Assembly: GCA_030268105.1 (NCBI GenBank)
Contig: BSDZ01000004.1
Coordinates: 5,808,001 to 5,872,000, forward strand
Direction: 5' to 3'
Length of the DNA: 64,000 nt
Source: Volvox africanus
Lineage: Eukaryota > Chlorophyta > Chlorophyceae > Chlamydomonadales > Volvocaceae
Every line of letters begins with the position of its first letter. The stretch's first letter is position 1. Positions 10,701 through 21,300 of the stretch are shown one piece after another. The notes under the pieces are model-generated. The model saw only the letters and a program-made list of their open reading frames with translations. It was not told the DNA's origin and made no database searches. The position numbers and the translations under genes are program-made.

Positions 10701-13700
10701 AAACGCATACACACACACATGCAGACAGACAGACATGCAGACAGACAAACCAGGGTAGAGACGGCGGCACCAACAGTCATAAACCACACCCAGCCATCCA
10801 CCTGCAGCACACTGTTCATATAGCAAGAGTTTCCCAGGTTAATTAGTCCGGTCAGTCGGGGGCCCGACAGCGGCTGCAACTCCGCCCCCGATTCCGTGAT
10901 GCGGCTGAACTCGTACGACGTGTTCAGATCGGCCTGGAGCTCAGACATCGTCTTCTCGGTCTTCTCCATCTAAGGGAGGGGCAACGCATACACACACACA
11001 CAGTCATCCGGTGTTGCCCCCTGCCTTCTTCCGCACCACCGCAATAACCGAAAACACTCCTCACATCCTCCCTCTCCCTCCCTGTTCCTCCCTCCCTGTC
11101 CCTCCCTCCCTCCCTCTCTCCCTCCCTCCCTGTCCCTCCCTCCCTCCCTGTCCCTCCCTCCCTCCCTCCCTGTCTCCCTCCCTCCCACCCCCGAAACACA
11201 CTCGCCCTACCCCACCTGCATGATGTCGATGCCCCAATGTGCTAGGTGCTGCGCCAGGTGCGGGTCGGTGACCATGTCATCCTCCTCCGGAGCGTAGCTG
11301 TACACATCGGCCGAGTGGGGGGTGATGGTGCCCAGCTTAACGACCAGCGGGTATCGACGGCCCGTGGATTCGAAGTGCCGAAGAGCAGCGCCGTTGCCGC
11401 CGCTGCCGTCCCAGTTCTGCAGGGAGACCAGCAGATTGGGTGCGGGGCAGGGGAGCCCAGGGAGCTTAGGGCGGCGGAGCGTGTATAAACCCGCAAAATT
11501 CGCCTTCCCCCTCTTCCAACCCTCCCCGCTGACTCCTCTGCCCACACGCACCTTCCGCCCCGAACCGATGAAGCCGGTGGACAGGTTGAGCCACAGGTTC
11601 TCACGCACACCCGTCTCATCACAGCGCCAGTCAGCGGGGTTGGGGCTGGGCAGAGGGGGCGCGGGGGGATGGCGTGACGGTGCGGGTTTTGAAGTCGTCA
11701 GTGCGCAGCCGCAATGTGAGGAAAGCACCGGCAACCGGGGACCGGATCAAAGATCACAGAGAGCGGATGGCGGCAGGGTGTCGCGGATTTGATGACACGA
11801 GAGATGTAATCTGGTGGGGCGAGATGAGGAGTTCGCAACGGACCCCTGAGAGCAATGTAGCCCCCATGAGGTGGGGGCAAGGGGCAGGAAGATAGGGCGG
11901 ACTCACGTACCAAACCGCTTACAGCAGAGCCACTTAACCACTCAAGGGAAGGGCTACCGCGGAATTCGAGTCCTCGTGGCACCCCGAGCTCATAACTCCC
12001 GCCAGGGTCCCCCTCGCTAGCCGGCTAACTGGTTAGAGGCTGAGGTGTGGTCCCTAGTAATAAGACCCTCCCCGTCCGCGCCCAAATGCCCACCTGATCT
12101 TTCTGCACGTATACAGCTGCTCCAGACTCGCCGCGTACTTGCTCACCGGCCTGGCCTCCACGAACACTGCCACCGCCTCCGCAGCGGTCGCACTCTCGTG
12201 GCGCAATACACCCTCGATTGACTTCGAGAAGGAGAAGGGGGGAGGGGGGGAAGATGGGGGGGAGGGAAGTTGAAAACCCTGAACCAGCTGGTGCTGATGT
12301 TGGAGGAACGAGGACTAGCTAACCGTGAGGGTCGAATGGTGGCTGATGTCGTCCAAAGCAGGAAAAGTGGAAACTAGGAGCTGTGATGTTAACTAGGAGG
12401 TCGCCAAGGCCGCAATTAAAGCAGTAAGGGGAAGAAGAGGAGCCGTGTTTATGTGTACTATCGGCCTTATTGCTGGCGGCGAAGTGAAAGACGCGCTGAC
12501 TCCGAGGCCAAGCTGACCTGACCGCTGCCGCTGGCGCGGTCATGCGAGTGCTCCTCCAGACCCACCTGTAAAGCGAGAACCTAGACGCGCTTGAACCTAA
12601 CCAACCCATCCACCCAACCCGGCCAGCTCGAAGCAAGCGCGCGTAGCAACCGAGCCAAGCGCGGTTCCGCGCGAACCCACTCACCTGGGGCAACGGCGGC
12701 TGTATAATAGTAATAGTCGTAAGGACGTTAAATTGAACCCATGGCCCCTGAGGGGGGCCTGTGGTGCGGGGTGGCTTAGAAACCCAGCTTACCTCCACCA
12801 CCACCGTCATGCGAGTGCGTGTGAATCTGGTACTTGGACTTCCTCCTTCCACACCACCTCCTGCGTCCGCCTCGTCTAGCCACCATATTGCAAACAATAC
12901 ACCATTCCCCCCACCACACCCGCGACGCACAGGACACGGAACGTGCAGACATCAAAACGCAGACACGGCCGGTGTAACTTAAAACTCACACCGCCCCGGC
13001 TGCGGTCCTGACCCGCACCGACCCACCTGCAGCACCCTTTCCGGCAGGTCACTGCAAGGCAGAGGGATCTCCAGCCGCCCCGCCCCGCCCTGACCCATCA
13101 CCACCAGACATTGCTGCTTGTCCATTCGATAGGTCGGAGCATTAAGGAGCATCTGACCAGCGGCCTGGGCGGCGGCGCGGGCTGCCTCCACCTCCGACTT
13201 GGGAAGCGGCACCTGAGGGCCGCAACCGCAGAGGAGACGCGGATGTGCAGCGCGATGGAAGATCCCGTCATAGAAGTGGGAGTGGCAGTAGCAGTAGGAC
13301 CGCTGAGGAACCCTCCCTCCCATGCCTCCCTATGGCTAACCTCCCTATCACACACCCTGCACAGGGGTGCTCAGCACACCACCTCCCCTCAACCATTTTT
13401 GCCATGCCATGTGGTGCCGGTTCGCCCTCCCGCCCCTCACCCTCTTGTGTCGCAGGTGGAGGTAGAGGACCCCGCCGGTGCGCCTCTGGTCTAGCTCCAC
13501 CATTTCCTGACCGAAGCCCTGTAGTAAGGGGTCGTAAACAGACATACAGACGGATGGACAGGCAGACGGCCAGACAGACGAAGGTTTCATCAAGTACCGA
13601 GTTACAAGAATGCAGCAACAGGTAATGGCAGAGGCAAGGTGAAAGGAAGCGACAGACACACGTAACTGTTACAATCTGCGCCGTGTGTGTGTGTGTGCGC

Positions 13701-14024
13701 GCGTGTGGGTGTGTATTGGACCTTCTCCCCTCCAACCCCTCAGGGGGATGGATTCGTTCCGGATCTCCGGAGGCGGGGCCGCACATCGGGGTGCATGCCT
13801 AGCCCCCTTAATGCGCGGGCGGGGTGAAACCGCAAAACCGACACCAGCCGGATTCTGAGATCCCGAGGAGGAGGGGAAAAAAGGGGGAGGACGTTAAAAC
13901 AAGTACCCCTATCGGGCCGGGGAACGGGTCCTCCGGCGACGGCTCGGGGTCATTGTGATCCCGCAAACAGCCATGACTCCACACGCTTACATGTGTGTAT
14001 GTAGATGCATATGTATATGTATAC

Positions 14025-14078
<54 letters not shown>

Positions 14079-14366
14079 ATTATTTATTTTTTCACAGATA
14101 CGCAAACATATACACATATATACATATGTAAGTCTTAAATGCTCCAGCTGGAGGGGTCGTCCGTAATCTCGTTTTCTTTAAAGGTATTTCCATACCTGAA
14201 ATGTGGTCAGGTTGACGTACAATCCCCCGGGTGACTCCGGGGAATCGTACGTGAACATGCACTCATCCTTATAGACCTTGTCGCCGTACAACGGCACCCG
14301 CACGGCATGCATTTGTTGCCGGACGCGTACGAGGGCGGCCTCGTCCACAGGCGCCTTGGACGACAT
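4771..14366 (-). CDS. UBP14: ubiquitin carboxyl-terminal hydrolase, UBP14/USP5 (isopeptidase T) type
   Basis: Eighteen exons join in phase to give about 966 residues: 14366-14196, 13518-13441, 13212-13027, 12221-12094, 11645-11552, 11416-11216, 10969-10802, 10122-9888, 9732-9587, 8480-8286, 8085-7993, 7709-7503, 7353-7247, 7062-6695, 6461-6322, 5941-5864, 5490-5279 and 4864-4771. The order matches isopeptidase T, which disassembles unanchored ubiquitin chains. An N-terminal region ([11 protein letters not shown]) comes first, then a ZnF-UBP region (RENLWLNL to KLGTIT). The USP Cys box [16 protein letters not shown] is in exon 7. UBA1 ([10 protein letters not shown]) is in exon 14. UBA2 ([18 protein letters not shown]) spans exons 15-16. 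The His box [15 protein letters not shown] spans exons 17-18, followed by [12 protein letters not shown]. The catalytic Cys and His are present, but three zinc ligands of the ZnF-UBP are replaced. A GGC run codes poly-Gly before UBA2. Start: ATG 14366 matches the family N-terminus; an in-frame ATG at 14513 is probably 5' UTR. Confidence 0.9.
7441..7480. repeat. CACATA-type microsatellite in UBP14 intron 12
   Basis: A run of CA and CACATA-like units lies in the intron between exons 12 and 13 of the deubiquitinase gene. It is simple slippage-prone DNA with no sign of coding. Confidence 0.7.
7858..7927. repeat. CACATA-type microsatellite in UBP14 intron 11
   Basis: Tandem ACACAT/ACACAC units fill part of the intron between exons 11 and 12. 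The type is the same as the run at 7441-7480. Confidence 0.7.
8957..9253 (+). repeat. dispersed repeat copy A (UBP14 intron 9)
   Basis: About 300 bases from CAGGTGGTCTGGAGG to CAGCTGGTTCAGGG. Shared landmarks are CTTCGCCGCCAGCA, GCGGCCTTGGCGAC, AGTTAACATCA and CTCACGGTTAGCTAGTCC. By eye it is about 90% identical to the inverted copy at 12270-12568. A shorter, more diverged direct copy follows at 9286. No coding frame or transposase is visible, so it may be a non-autonomous mobile element. Confidence 0.75.
9286..9545 (+). repeat. dispersed repeat copy A2, diverged
   Basis: It begins CATGACAGCGGC and keeps CTTTCGCCGCCAGCA, AAGGCCGATA, GCGGCCTTGGCGGC and AGTTAACAT in the same order as copy A, with insertions and substitutions. 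It lies directly after copy A in the same UBP14 intron, so the intron carries a direct tandem of two family members of different age. Confidence 0.6.
10297..10440. repeat. two tandem copies of a 72-bp G/T-rich unit
   Basis: Units at 10297-10368 and 10369-10440 differ by a single base that I can see (GTAGGG versus GCAGGG). The flanking 10170-10296 sequence has looser related GGTGAGGTGTGG motifs. All of it lies in UBP14 intron 7. Confidence 0.75.
11066..11190. repeat. CCTCCCTG/CTCC microsatellite in UBP14 intron 6
   Basis: A pyrimidine run of CTCC, CCTGTCCCTCC and related units sits just before exon 6 on the plus-strand scale. On the transcribed strand it is a purine run. Confidence 0.7.
12270..12568 (-). 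repeat. dispersed repeat copy B, inverted (UBP14 intron 3)
   Basis: This is the reverse complement of copy A (8957-9253), running from CCCTGAACCAGCTGGTG to CCTCCAGACCCACCTG. It sits in the intron between exons 3 and 4, while copy A sits in the intron between exons 9 and 10. The two form an inverted pair around exons 4-9. Confidence 0.78.
14009..14079. repeat. GTATAT hexanucleotide microsatellite
   Basis: About eleven units of ATGTAT run through intron 1 of the UBP14 gene, followed by an AT-rich stretch. Confidence 0.8.
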
Positions 14367-15395
14367 ATCTCTCGCCCCTAGAGAAAACAGTTTCGTGTTT
14401 CGGAGGTACCGGAGGTTTCGGAGGCAAAAAATTATTAAAGTACAACAAAGGTTGTCGTAATCTGTACGGCAAGTCACCGAAACTGTAATCCAAGGTGAAT
14501 GTTCTATTCCCACTGGAGAGTTCCGAGGGTTGGGTAACCCAGGTCGCCAGGAAGCTTTCAGTTAAGACAGCAGCAGTTGCATTGCTGACAAAGTTTTTAG
14601 GGCAAACAGGCGGGAACTTTCGCAAAGCAGGCCAAACGAACAATGAGGTACGTTACGCTCTGCAGGGTAAAAGGATCTTGACAGCAACCACTTATTGTGC
14701 GCAAGCGTGAGTGTCTCTCGCACTAATGACAGGTGCTGAAATGACATGTGAATATACGTCAGGGGAAGGGAAAGATACTGCAGTTTTGAAGGCCCCGGGA
14801 GGGAGATTTGCAGACGCTGCGTGGAGGCGTATGCCGTGAACTAGGCAGCTCCGCGTCAAGTCCGGTCCAAAGAGCAGCTGGGTTATGTCGCTCAGACGAT
14901 AGCTATTTGGCTGGTGATTGTCGTTGTGGCAATTATTAGTTCCAAACGAAATAGCCGCGCAGGGAGACACACTGGCGGGCAACCATCCAGCTCAGATCGC
15001 GTGCGCCGGAGATGCCTCAGTAACAAGGCTATAATCCAGACTTCATTAGTTTTATGTTTAGTATCGTACCTTATTGAATGTGTTGCAAAGGCCCCCAGCT
15101 AGCTAACGATTTTTCCGACTTGCTGTCCACCGAGAACGATGGCGCGAAGCTGGTCAGTAAATGATTCCTTGTATGAAGCTTCAACGTAAATCATTGGTGA
15201 GCAATTGTATGCCAAAGTATTTGCGCGGCCTCATCTCACCGAGCCTGGAAGGCAAGTCATTCACGATTCCCATTGCCTGAAAACTTCAGTACTACTACTC
15301 AGCCGGGTCACGAAAACCAAACGCAATAATATTATATTGTTTGTTAACTTGTAACTCCAATGACATTCACGTGCTTTTACGTACCTCTTTTCTAG
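14367..15395. promoter_or_regulatory. divergent intergenic region, UBP14 / MED13
   Basis: About 1 kb separates the UBP14 start codon (minus) from the first MED13 exon I can support (plus). It must hold the UBP14 5' UTR and promoter. It probably also holds one or more 5' exons of the MED13 gene, because 15360-15406 looks like a polypyrimidine tract plus 3' splice site. I found no further exon with confidence. Confidence 0.45.
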
Positions 15396-18300
15396 CAAAT
15401 GCACAGGGCTCGCACCAGGGTGTTAGTTGCACCCGAATGGTCAAGCTTTACTGCAGCAAATTCAGTTCATAGCCCTGGTGCAGAAACTTCCATACGGGAA
15501 CGGCTGTCTCACCTGGTCAGCGATGGTGCGGTCACGCAGGACGGAGACCGCGCAGCAAGCGCAGCAGACCTGGCAATGCAGACGGAATCTGGTCAGCCGG
15601 AGAACACTCTAAATGGAGCCAATGCAGTGGCCCCATCCCCCGCACCGGAGCCAGCTGCCCCGGTATTGGTTACACATCAAGTGCTCTACCCGCCGCCCGT
15701 CCCGCCATACGCCCCCGTCCGGTCCGCCTGGCCAGATGCCGCTCTTATTGATCTCATAAAGCAGCAAGCTCTCTATCCCACCGATGTCAATGTACGCTTT
15801 GGTGGCAAGGTGCTCCGTTCAGCGCCGGGCGGCATGCACAGCAGCGCGCTTCTCCGGGCCATTGCTGAGGAAGCGCAGGTCAGCATCGCTGCAGCCCCAG
15901 CTTCGGCCAGCTTTCAATTTGTACAGCTCCTTGGGGAGCTGTGTGGGCGAGCCGCCGGAGGTGCGGGCAGCTGCACCCCGCCGGGTGCGTTTCTGCATTC
16001 CGTTCCGTTCCGTTCCTGGACTTCTATGTGTCTGTGCATGTGTCTGTCTGTGGGATAAGGACGGGATGGAAGAAATGGAGGGGAGTGCCGAGGGGCCGGG
16101 CTGGAGAGAGAAAAAGGGGCCGGGGAAAGGTAGGTGGCGAGGAATGGGTTTCGTGGGTGTCACCGGTGGGCACATGACCTGTTCATTACCTAATAGATCT
16201 CTGACTGCGCATCACGGGGACCCTATGAGAGGTGATGAGCGGCCAAAGCAGAAGAGCGATGATGACTGGACGAGGTCAAGTGAAGTCAAGAGAGGGCATC
16301 AAGGGTTTTGCATACTCTTGGCGCCGCCACCCCACCTGGGACCTCGACACGCGCTCCGACTGAATCTATGGCCCCTCCCTCCCTCCCTCCCTCCCTCCCT
16401 CCACATATCACCACCACCACCACCGTTAATCTATGGCTCCTCCCTCCCTCCCTCCCTCCCTCTTTGGGCGCCCGTCCTTCGAACCCCACCCCTGCACGCA
16501 CTTACGTGCACATATGTCCCCTTTAACAGGGGCAGGCGGTCAACAAAGCAGTTATGGTTCGGGCCAGGGATGGCGCCGACCCGTCCACTCCTCCCAGGAA
16601 GCAACGGTGCCGCCAACCCATCAGCCAGCGGCGGCGGCCCTGGCCCCGGCAGTAGCCTTGGCGGCGGCTGCTAGCGGCCGAGGGGCGGTACCGCTGCTGG
16701 AAGCGACGCCGTTGGGGGCACCTGCCGCGCTCGTAGGATTTGAGGTGGGGTTGGAGGTGGCGCAAATAACATAGTGCGTGTCGCTGGCCTTATGCAGCGG
16801 GCCCCGGTGGCCCCCGTTTCTCTGTCTCTATCTTTCCCAATCCCTCAGTCTCTCTGGGCTTAGGGGCCGGAACGAACAGCTCAGATGAACCTATTCATCG
16901 ATCTGATCCCGATCCGATTCCGTTTCGACTTGCAGGGGGACTGGCTGGCGGTGCAGCCGGCAGTGCTGCCTTGCTGGGATAAGGTACGTGTCTTTCCGCG
17001 TGGCCCCAGGGCCGGTGGCTGCTCGTGAGATGCGCGTTCGGCGCCTGAGGGGGTCTGGGGTTTGAGCAGTTGAGTAGCTTGTTGATGTGAGCATCGCTGC
17101 CATCACTACCATAATCACCTCCATAACCATCTCCATAACCACCACTACAACGTCCGGGTAAGTGGGACTCACAGCCTTACGGACCAGCAGCTACATGTAT
17201 TTGGGACTTGTCTTGCCAGTTGTCTTTCCGCTGACCGGGCCGGGTTGTGACTCGCGCACGAGGCCTCTGCTGCAGGTGTCTCTGGAGCCATGTGGTCCGG
17301 CCAAGGCGGCGCAGTACTACGTGGTTTGCGGGGAGCAGCACTCGTCAGCGGCGCGGATGTTCATGAGGGTGGGTGCCGCGGTCCTCCCGAGAGGGCAGGA
17401 AGGAAGAGGGAATGGGAGGAAGAGGCCAGGGAGGAAGAGGGAATGGGAGGAAGAGGCCAGGGAGGAAGAGGCCAGGGAGGAAGAGGCCAGGGAGGAAGAG
17501 GGAATGGGAGGAAGAGGGCAGGGAGGAAGAGGGCAGGGAGGAAGAGGCCAGGGAGGAAGAGGCCAGGGAGGAAGAGGCCAGGGAGGAAGAGGGCAGGGAG
17601 GAAGAGGGCAGGGAGGAAGAGGGAATGGGAGGAAGAGGCCAGGGAGGAAGAGGCCAGGGAGGAAGAGGGCAGGGAGGAAGAGGGCAGGGAGGAAGAGGGA
17701 ATGGGAGGAAGAGGCCAGGGAGGAAGAGGCCAGGGAGGAAGAGGGCAGGGAGGAAGAGGGAATGGGAGGGAGAGGCCAGGGAGGAAGAGGCCAGGGAGGA
17801 AGAGGGCAGGGAGGAAGAGGGCAGGGAGGAAGAGGGCAGGGAGGAAGAGGGAATGGGAGGATGAGGGAATGGGAAGGAGAGGCCAGGGAGGAAGAGGCCA
17901 GGGAGGAAGAGGGCAGGGAGGAAGAGGCCAGGGAGGAAGAGGGCAGGGAGGAAGAGGGCAGGGAGGAAGAGGCCAGGGAGGAAGAGGGAATGGGAGGAAG
18001 AGGGCAGGGAGGAAGAGGCCAGGGAGGAAGAGGCCAGGGAGGAAAAGGCCAGGGAGGAAGAGGCCAGGGAGGAAGAGGGCAGGGAGGAAGAGGGCAGGGA
18101 GGAAGAGGCCAGGGAGGAAGAGGCCAGGGAGGAAGAGGGCAGGGAGGAAGAGGCCAGGGAGGAAGAGGCCAGGGAGGAAAAGGCCAGGGAGGAAGAGGCC
18201 AGGGAGGAAGAGCCCAGGGAGGAAGAGGCCAGGGAGGAAGAGGCCAGGGAGGAAGAGGGCAGGGAGGAAGAGGCCAGGGAGGAAGAGGGAATGGGAGGAA

Positions 18301-21300
18301 GAGGGCAGGGAGGAAGAGGGAATGGGAGGAAGAGGGCAGGGAGGAAGAGGGAATGGGAGGAAGAGGGCAGGGAGGAAGAGGAAATGGGAGGAAGAGGGCA
18401 GAGAGGAAGAGGCCAGGGAGGAAGAGGGAATGGGAGGAAGAGGGAATGGGAGGGAGAGGCCAGGAAGGAAGAGGCCAGGGAGGAAGAGAGCAGGGAGGAA
18501 GAGAGCAGGGAGGAAGAGGGCAGGGAGGAAGAGGCCAGGGAGGAAGAGGCCAGGGAGGAAGAGGCCAGGGAGGAAGAGGCCAGGGAGGAAGAGGCCAGGG
18601 AGGAAGAGGCCAGGGAGGAAGAGGGAATGGGAGGAAGAGGCCAGGGAGGAAGAGGCCAGGGAGGAAGAGGGAATGGGAGGAAGAGGCCAGGGAGGAAGAG
18701 GGCAGGGAGGAACAGAGAATGGGAGTAAGAGGCCAGGGAGGAAGAGGCCAGGGAGGAAGAGGCCAGGGAGGAAGAGGCCAGGGAGGAAGAGGCCAGGGAG
18801 GAAGAGGCCAGGGAGGAAGAGGGCAGGGAGGAAGAGGGCAGGGAGGAAGAGGGAATGGGAGGAAGAGGCCAGGGAGGACGAGGCCAGGGAGGAAGAGGGA
18901 ATGGGTGGAAGAGGGCAGGGAGGAACAGAGAATCGGAGTAAGAGGCCAGGGAGGAAGAGGCCAGGGAGGAAGAGGCCAGGGAGGAAGAGGCCAGGGAGGA
19001 AGAGGGAATGGGAGGAAGAGAGCAGGGAGGAAGAGGGCAGGGAGGATGAGGGAATGGGAGGAAGAGGCCAGGGAGGAAGAGGGAATGGGAGGAAGAGGGC
19101 AGGGAGGAAGAGGCCAGGGAGGAAGAGGGCAGGGAGGAAGAGGGCAGGGAGGAAGAGGGCAGGGAGGAAGAGGGCAGGGAGGAAGAGGGAATGGGAGGAA
19201 GAGGGAATGGGAGGGAGAGGCCAGGGAGGAAGAGGCCAGGGAGGAAGAGAGCATGGAGGAAGAGGGCAGGGAGGAAGAGGGCAGGGAGGAAGAGGGCAGG
19301 GAGGAAGAGGGAATGGGAGGAAGAGGCCAGGGAGGAAAAGGGAATGGGAGAAGGAGGCCAGGGAGGAAGAGGCCAGGGAGGAAGAGGCCAGGGAGGAAGA
19401 GGGAATGGGAGGAAGAGGGAATGGGAGGGAGAGGCCAGGGAGGAATAGGCCAGGGAGGAAGAGAGCAGGGAGGAAGAGGCCGGGGAGGAAGAGGCCAGGG
19501 AGGAAGAGGCCAGGGAGGAAGAGGCCAGGGAGGAAGAGGCCAGGGAGGAAGAGGCCAGGGAGGAAGAGGCCAGGGAGGAAGAGGCCAGGGAGGAAGAGGC
19601 CAGGGAGGAAGAGGGCAGGGAGGATGAGGGAATGGGAGGAAGAGGCCAGGGAGGAAGAGGCCAGGGAGGAAGAGGGCAGGGAGGAAGAGGGCAGGGAGGA
19701 TGAGGGAATGGGAGGAAGAGAGCAGGGAGGAAGAGGGCAGGGAGTATGAGGGAATGGGAGGAAGAGGCCAGGGAGGAAGAGGGCAGGGAGGAAGAGGCCA
19801 GGGAAGAAGAGAGCAGGGAGGAAGAGGCCAGGGAGGAAGAGGCCAGGGAGGAAGAGGGAATGGGAGGAAGAGGGCAGGGAGGAAGAGGCCAGGGAGGAAG
19901 AGGGAATGGGAGGGAGAGGCCAGGGAGGAAGAGGCCAGGGAGGAAGAGGCCAGGGAGGAAGAGGGAATGGGAGGAGGAGAGCAGGGAGGAAGAGGGCAGG
20001 GAGGATGAGGGAATGGGAGGAAGAGGCCAGGGAGGAAGAGGGAATGGGAGGAAGAGGGCAGGGAGGAAGAGGCCAGGGAAGAAGAGAGCAGGGAGGAAGA
20101 GGCCAGGGAGGAAGAGGCCAGGGAGGAAGAGGGAATGGGAGGAAGAGGGCAGGGAGGAAGAGGCCAGGGAGGAAGAGGGAATGGGAGGGAGAGGCCAGGG
20201 AGGAAGAGGCCAGGGAGGAAGAGGCCAGGGAGGAAGAGGCCAGGAAGGAAGAGGGAATGGGAGGAAGAGGGCAGGGAGGAAGAGGCCATGGAGGAAGAGG
20301 GAATGGGAGGAAGAGGCCAGGGAGGAAGAGGCCAGGGAGGAAGAGGGAATGGGTGGAAGAGGGCAGGGAGGAACAGAGAATCGGAGTAAGAGGCCAGGGA
20401 GGAAGAGGCCAGGGAGGAAGAGGCCAGGGAGGAAGAGGCCAGGGAGGAAGAGGCCAGGGAGGAAGAGGCCAGGGAGGAAGAGGCCAGGGAGGAAGAGGCC
20501 AGGGAGGAAGAGGCCAGGGAGGAAGAGGGAATGGGAGGAAGAGAGCAGGGAGGAAGAGGGCAGGGAGGATGAGGGAATGGGAGGAAGAGGCCAGGGAGGA
20601 AGAGGGCAGGGAGGAAGAGGCCAGGGAAGAAGAGAGCAGGGAGGAAGAGGCCAGGGAGGAAGAGGCCAGGGAGGAAGAGGGAATGGGAGGAAGAGGGCAG
20701 GGAGGAAGAGGCCAGGGAGGAAGAGGGAATGGGAGGGAGAGGCCAGGGAGGAAGAGGCCAGGGAGGAAGAGGCCAGGGAGGAAGAGGGAATGGGAGGAAG
20801 AGAGCAGGGAGGAAGAGGGCAGGGAGGATGAGGGAATGGGAGGAAGAGGCCAGGGAGGAAGAGGGAATGGGAGGAAGAGGGCAGGGAGGAAGAGGCCAGG
20901 GAAGAAGAGAGCAGGGAGGAAGAGGCCAGGGAGGAAGAGGCCAGGGAGGAAGAGGGAATGGGAGGAAGAGGGCAGGGAGGAAGAGGCCAGGGAGGAAGAG
21001 GGAATGGGAGGGAGAGGCCAGGGAGGAAGAGGCCAGGGAGGAAGAGGCCAGGGAGGAAGAGGCCAGGGAGGAAGAGGGAATGGGAGGAAGAGGGCAGGGA
21101 GGAAGAGGCCATGGAGGAAGAGGGAATGGGAGGAAGAGGCCAGGGAGGAAGAGGCCAGGGAGGAAGAGGGAATGGGTGGAAGAGGGCAGGGAGGAACAGA
21201 GAATCGGAGTAAGAGGCCAGGGAGGAAGAGGCCAGGGAGGAAAAGGCCAGGGAGGAAGAGGCCAGGGAGGAAGAGGGAATGGGAGGAAGAGAGCAGGGAG

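Noticed and set aside
12319..12930. Minus-strand 203-codon open frame
   Set aside because: It runs through dispersed repeat copy B inside UBP14 intron 3 and fits no exon phase.
14196..14513. UBP14 start at the upstream in-frame ATG (14513)
   Set aside because: The extra 49 residues resemble no family member; the ATG at 14366 starts the conserved N-terminal region.
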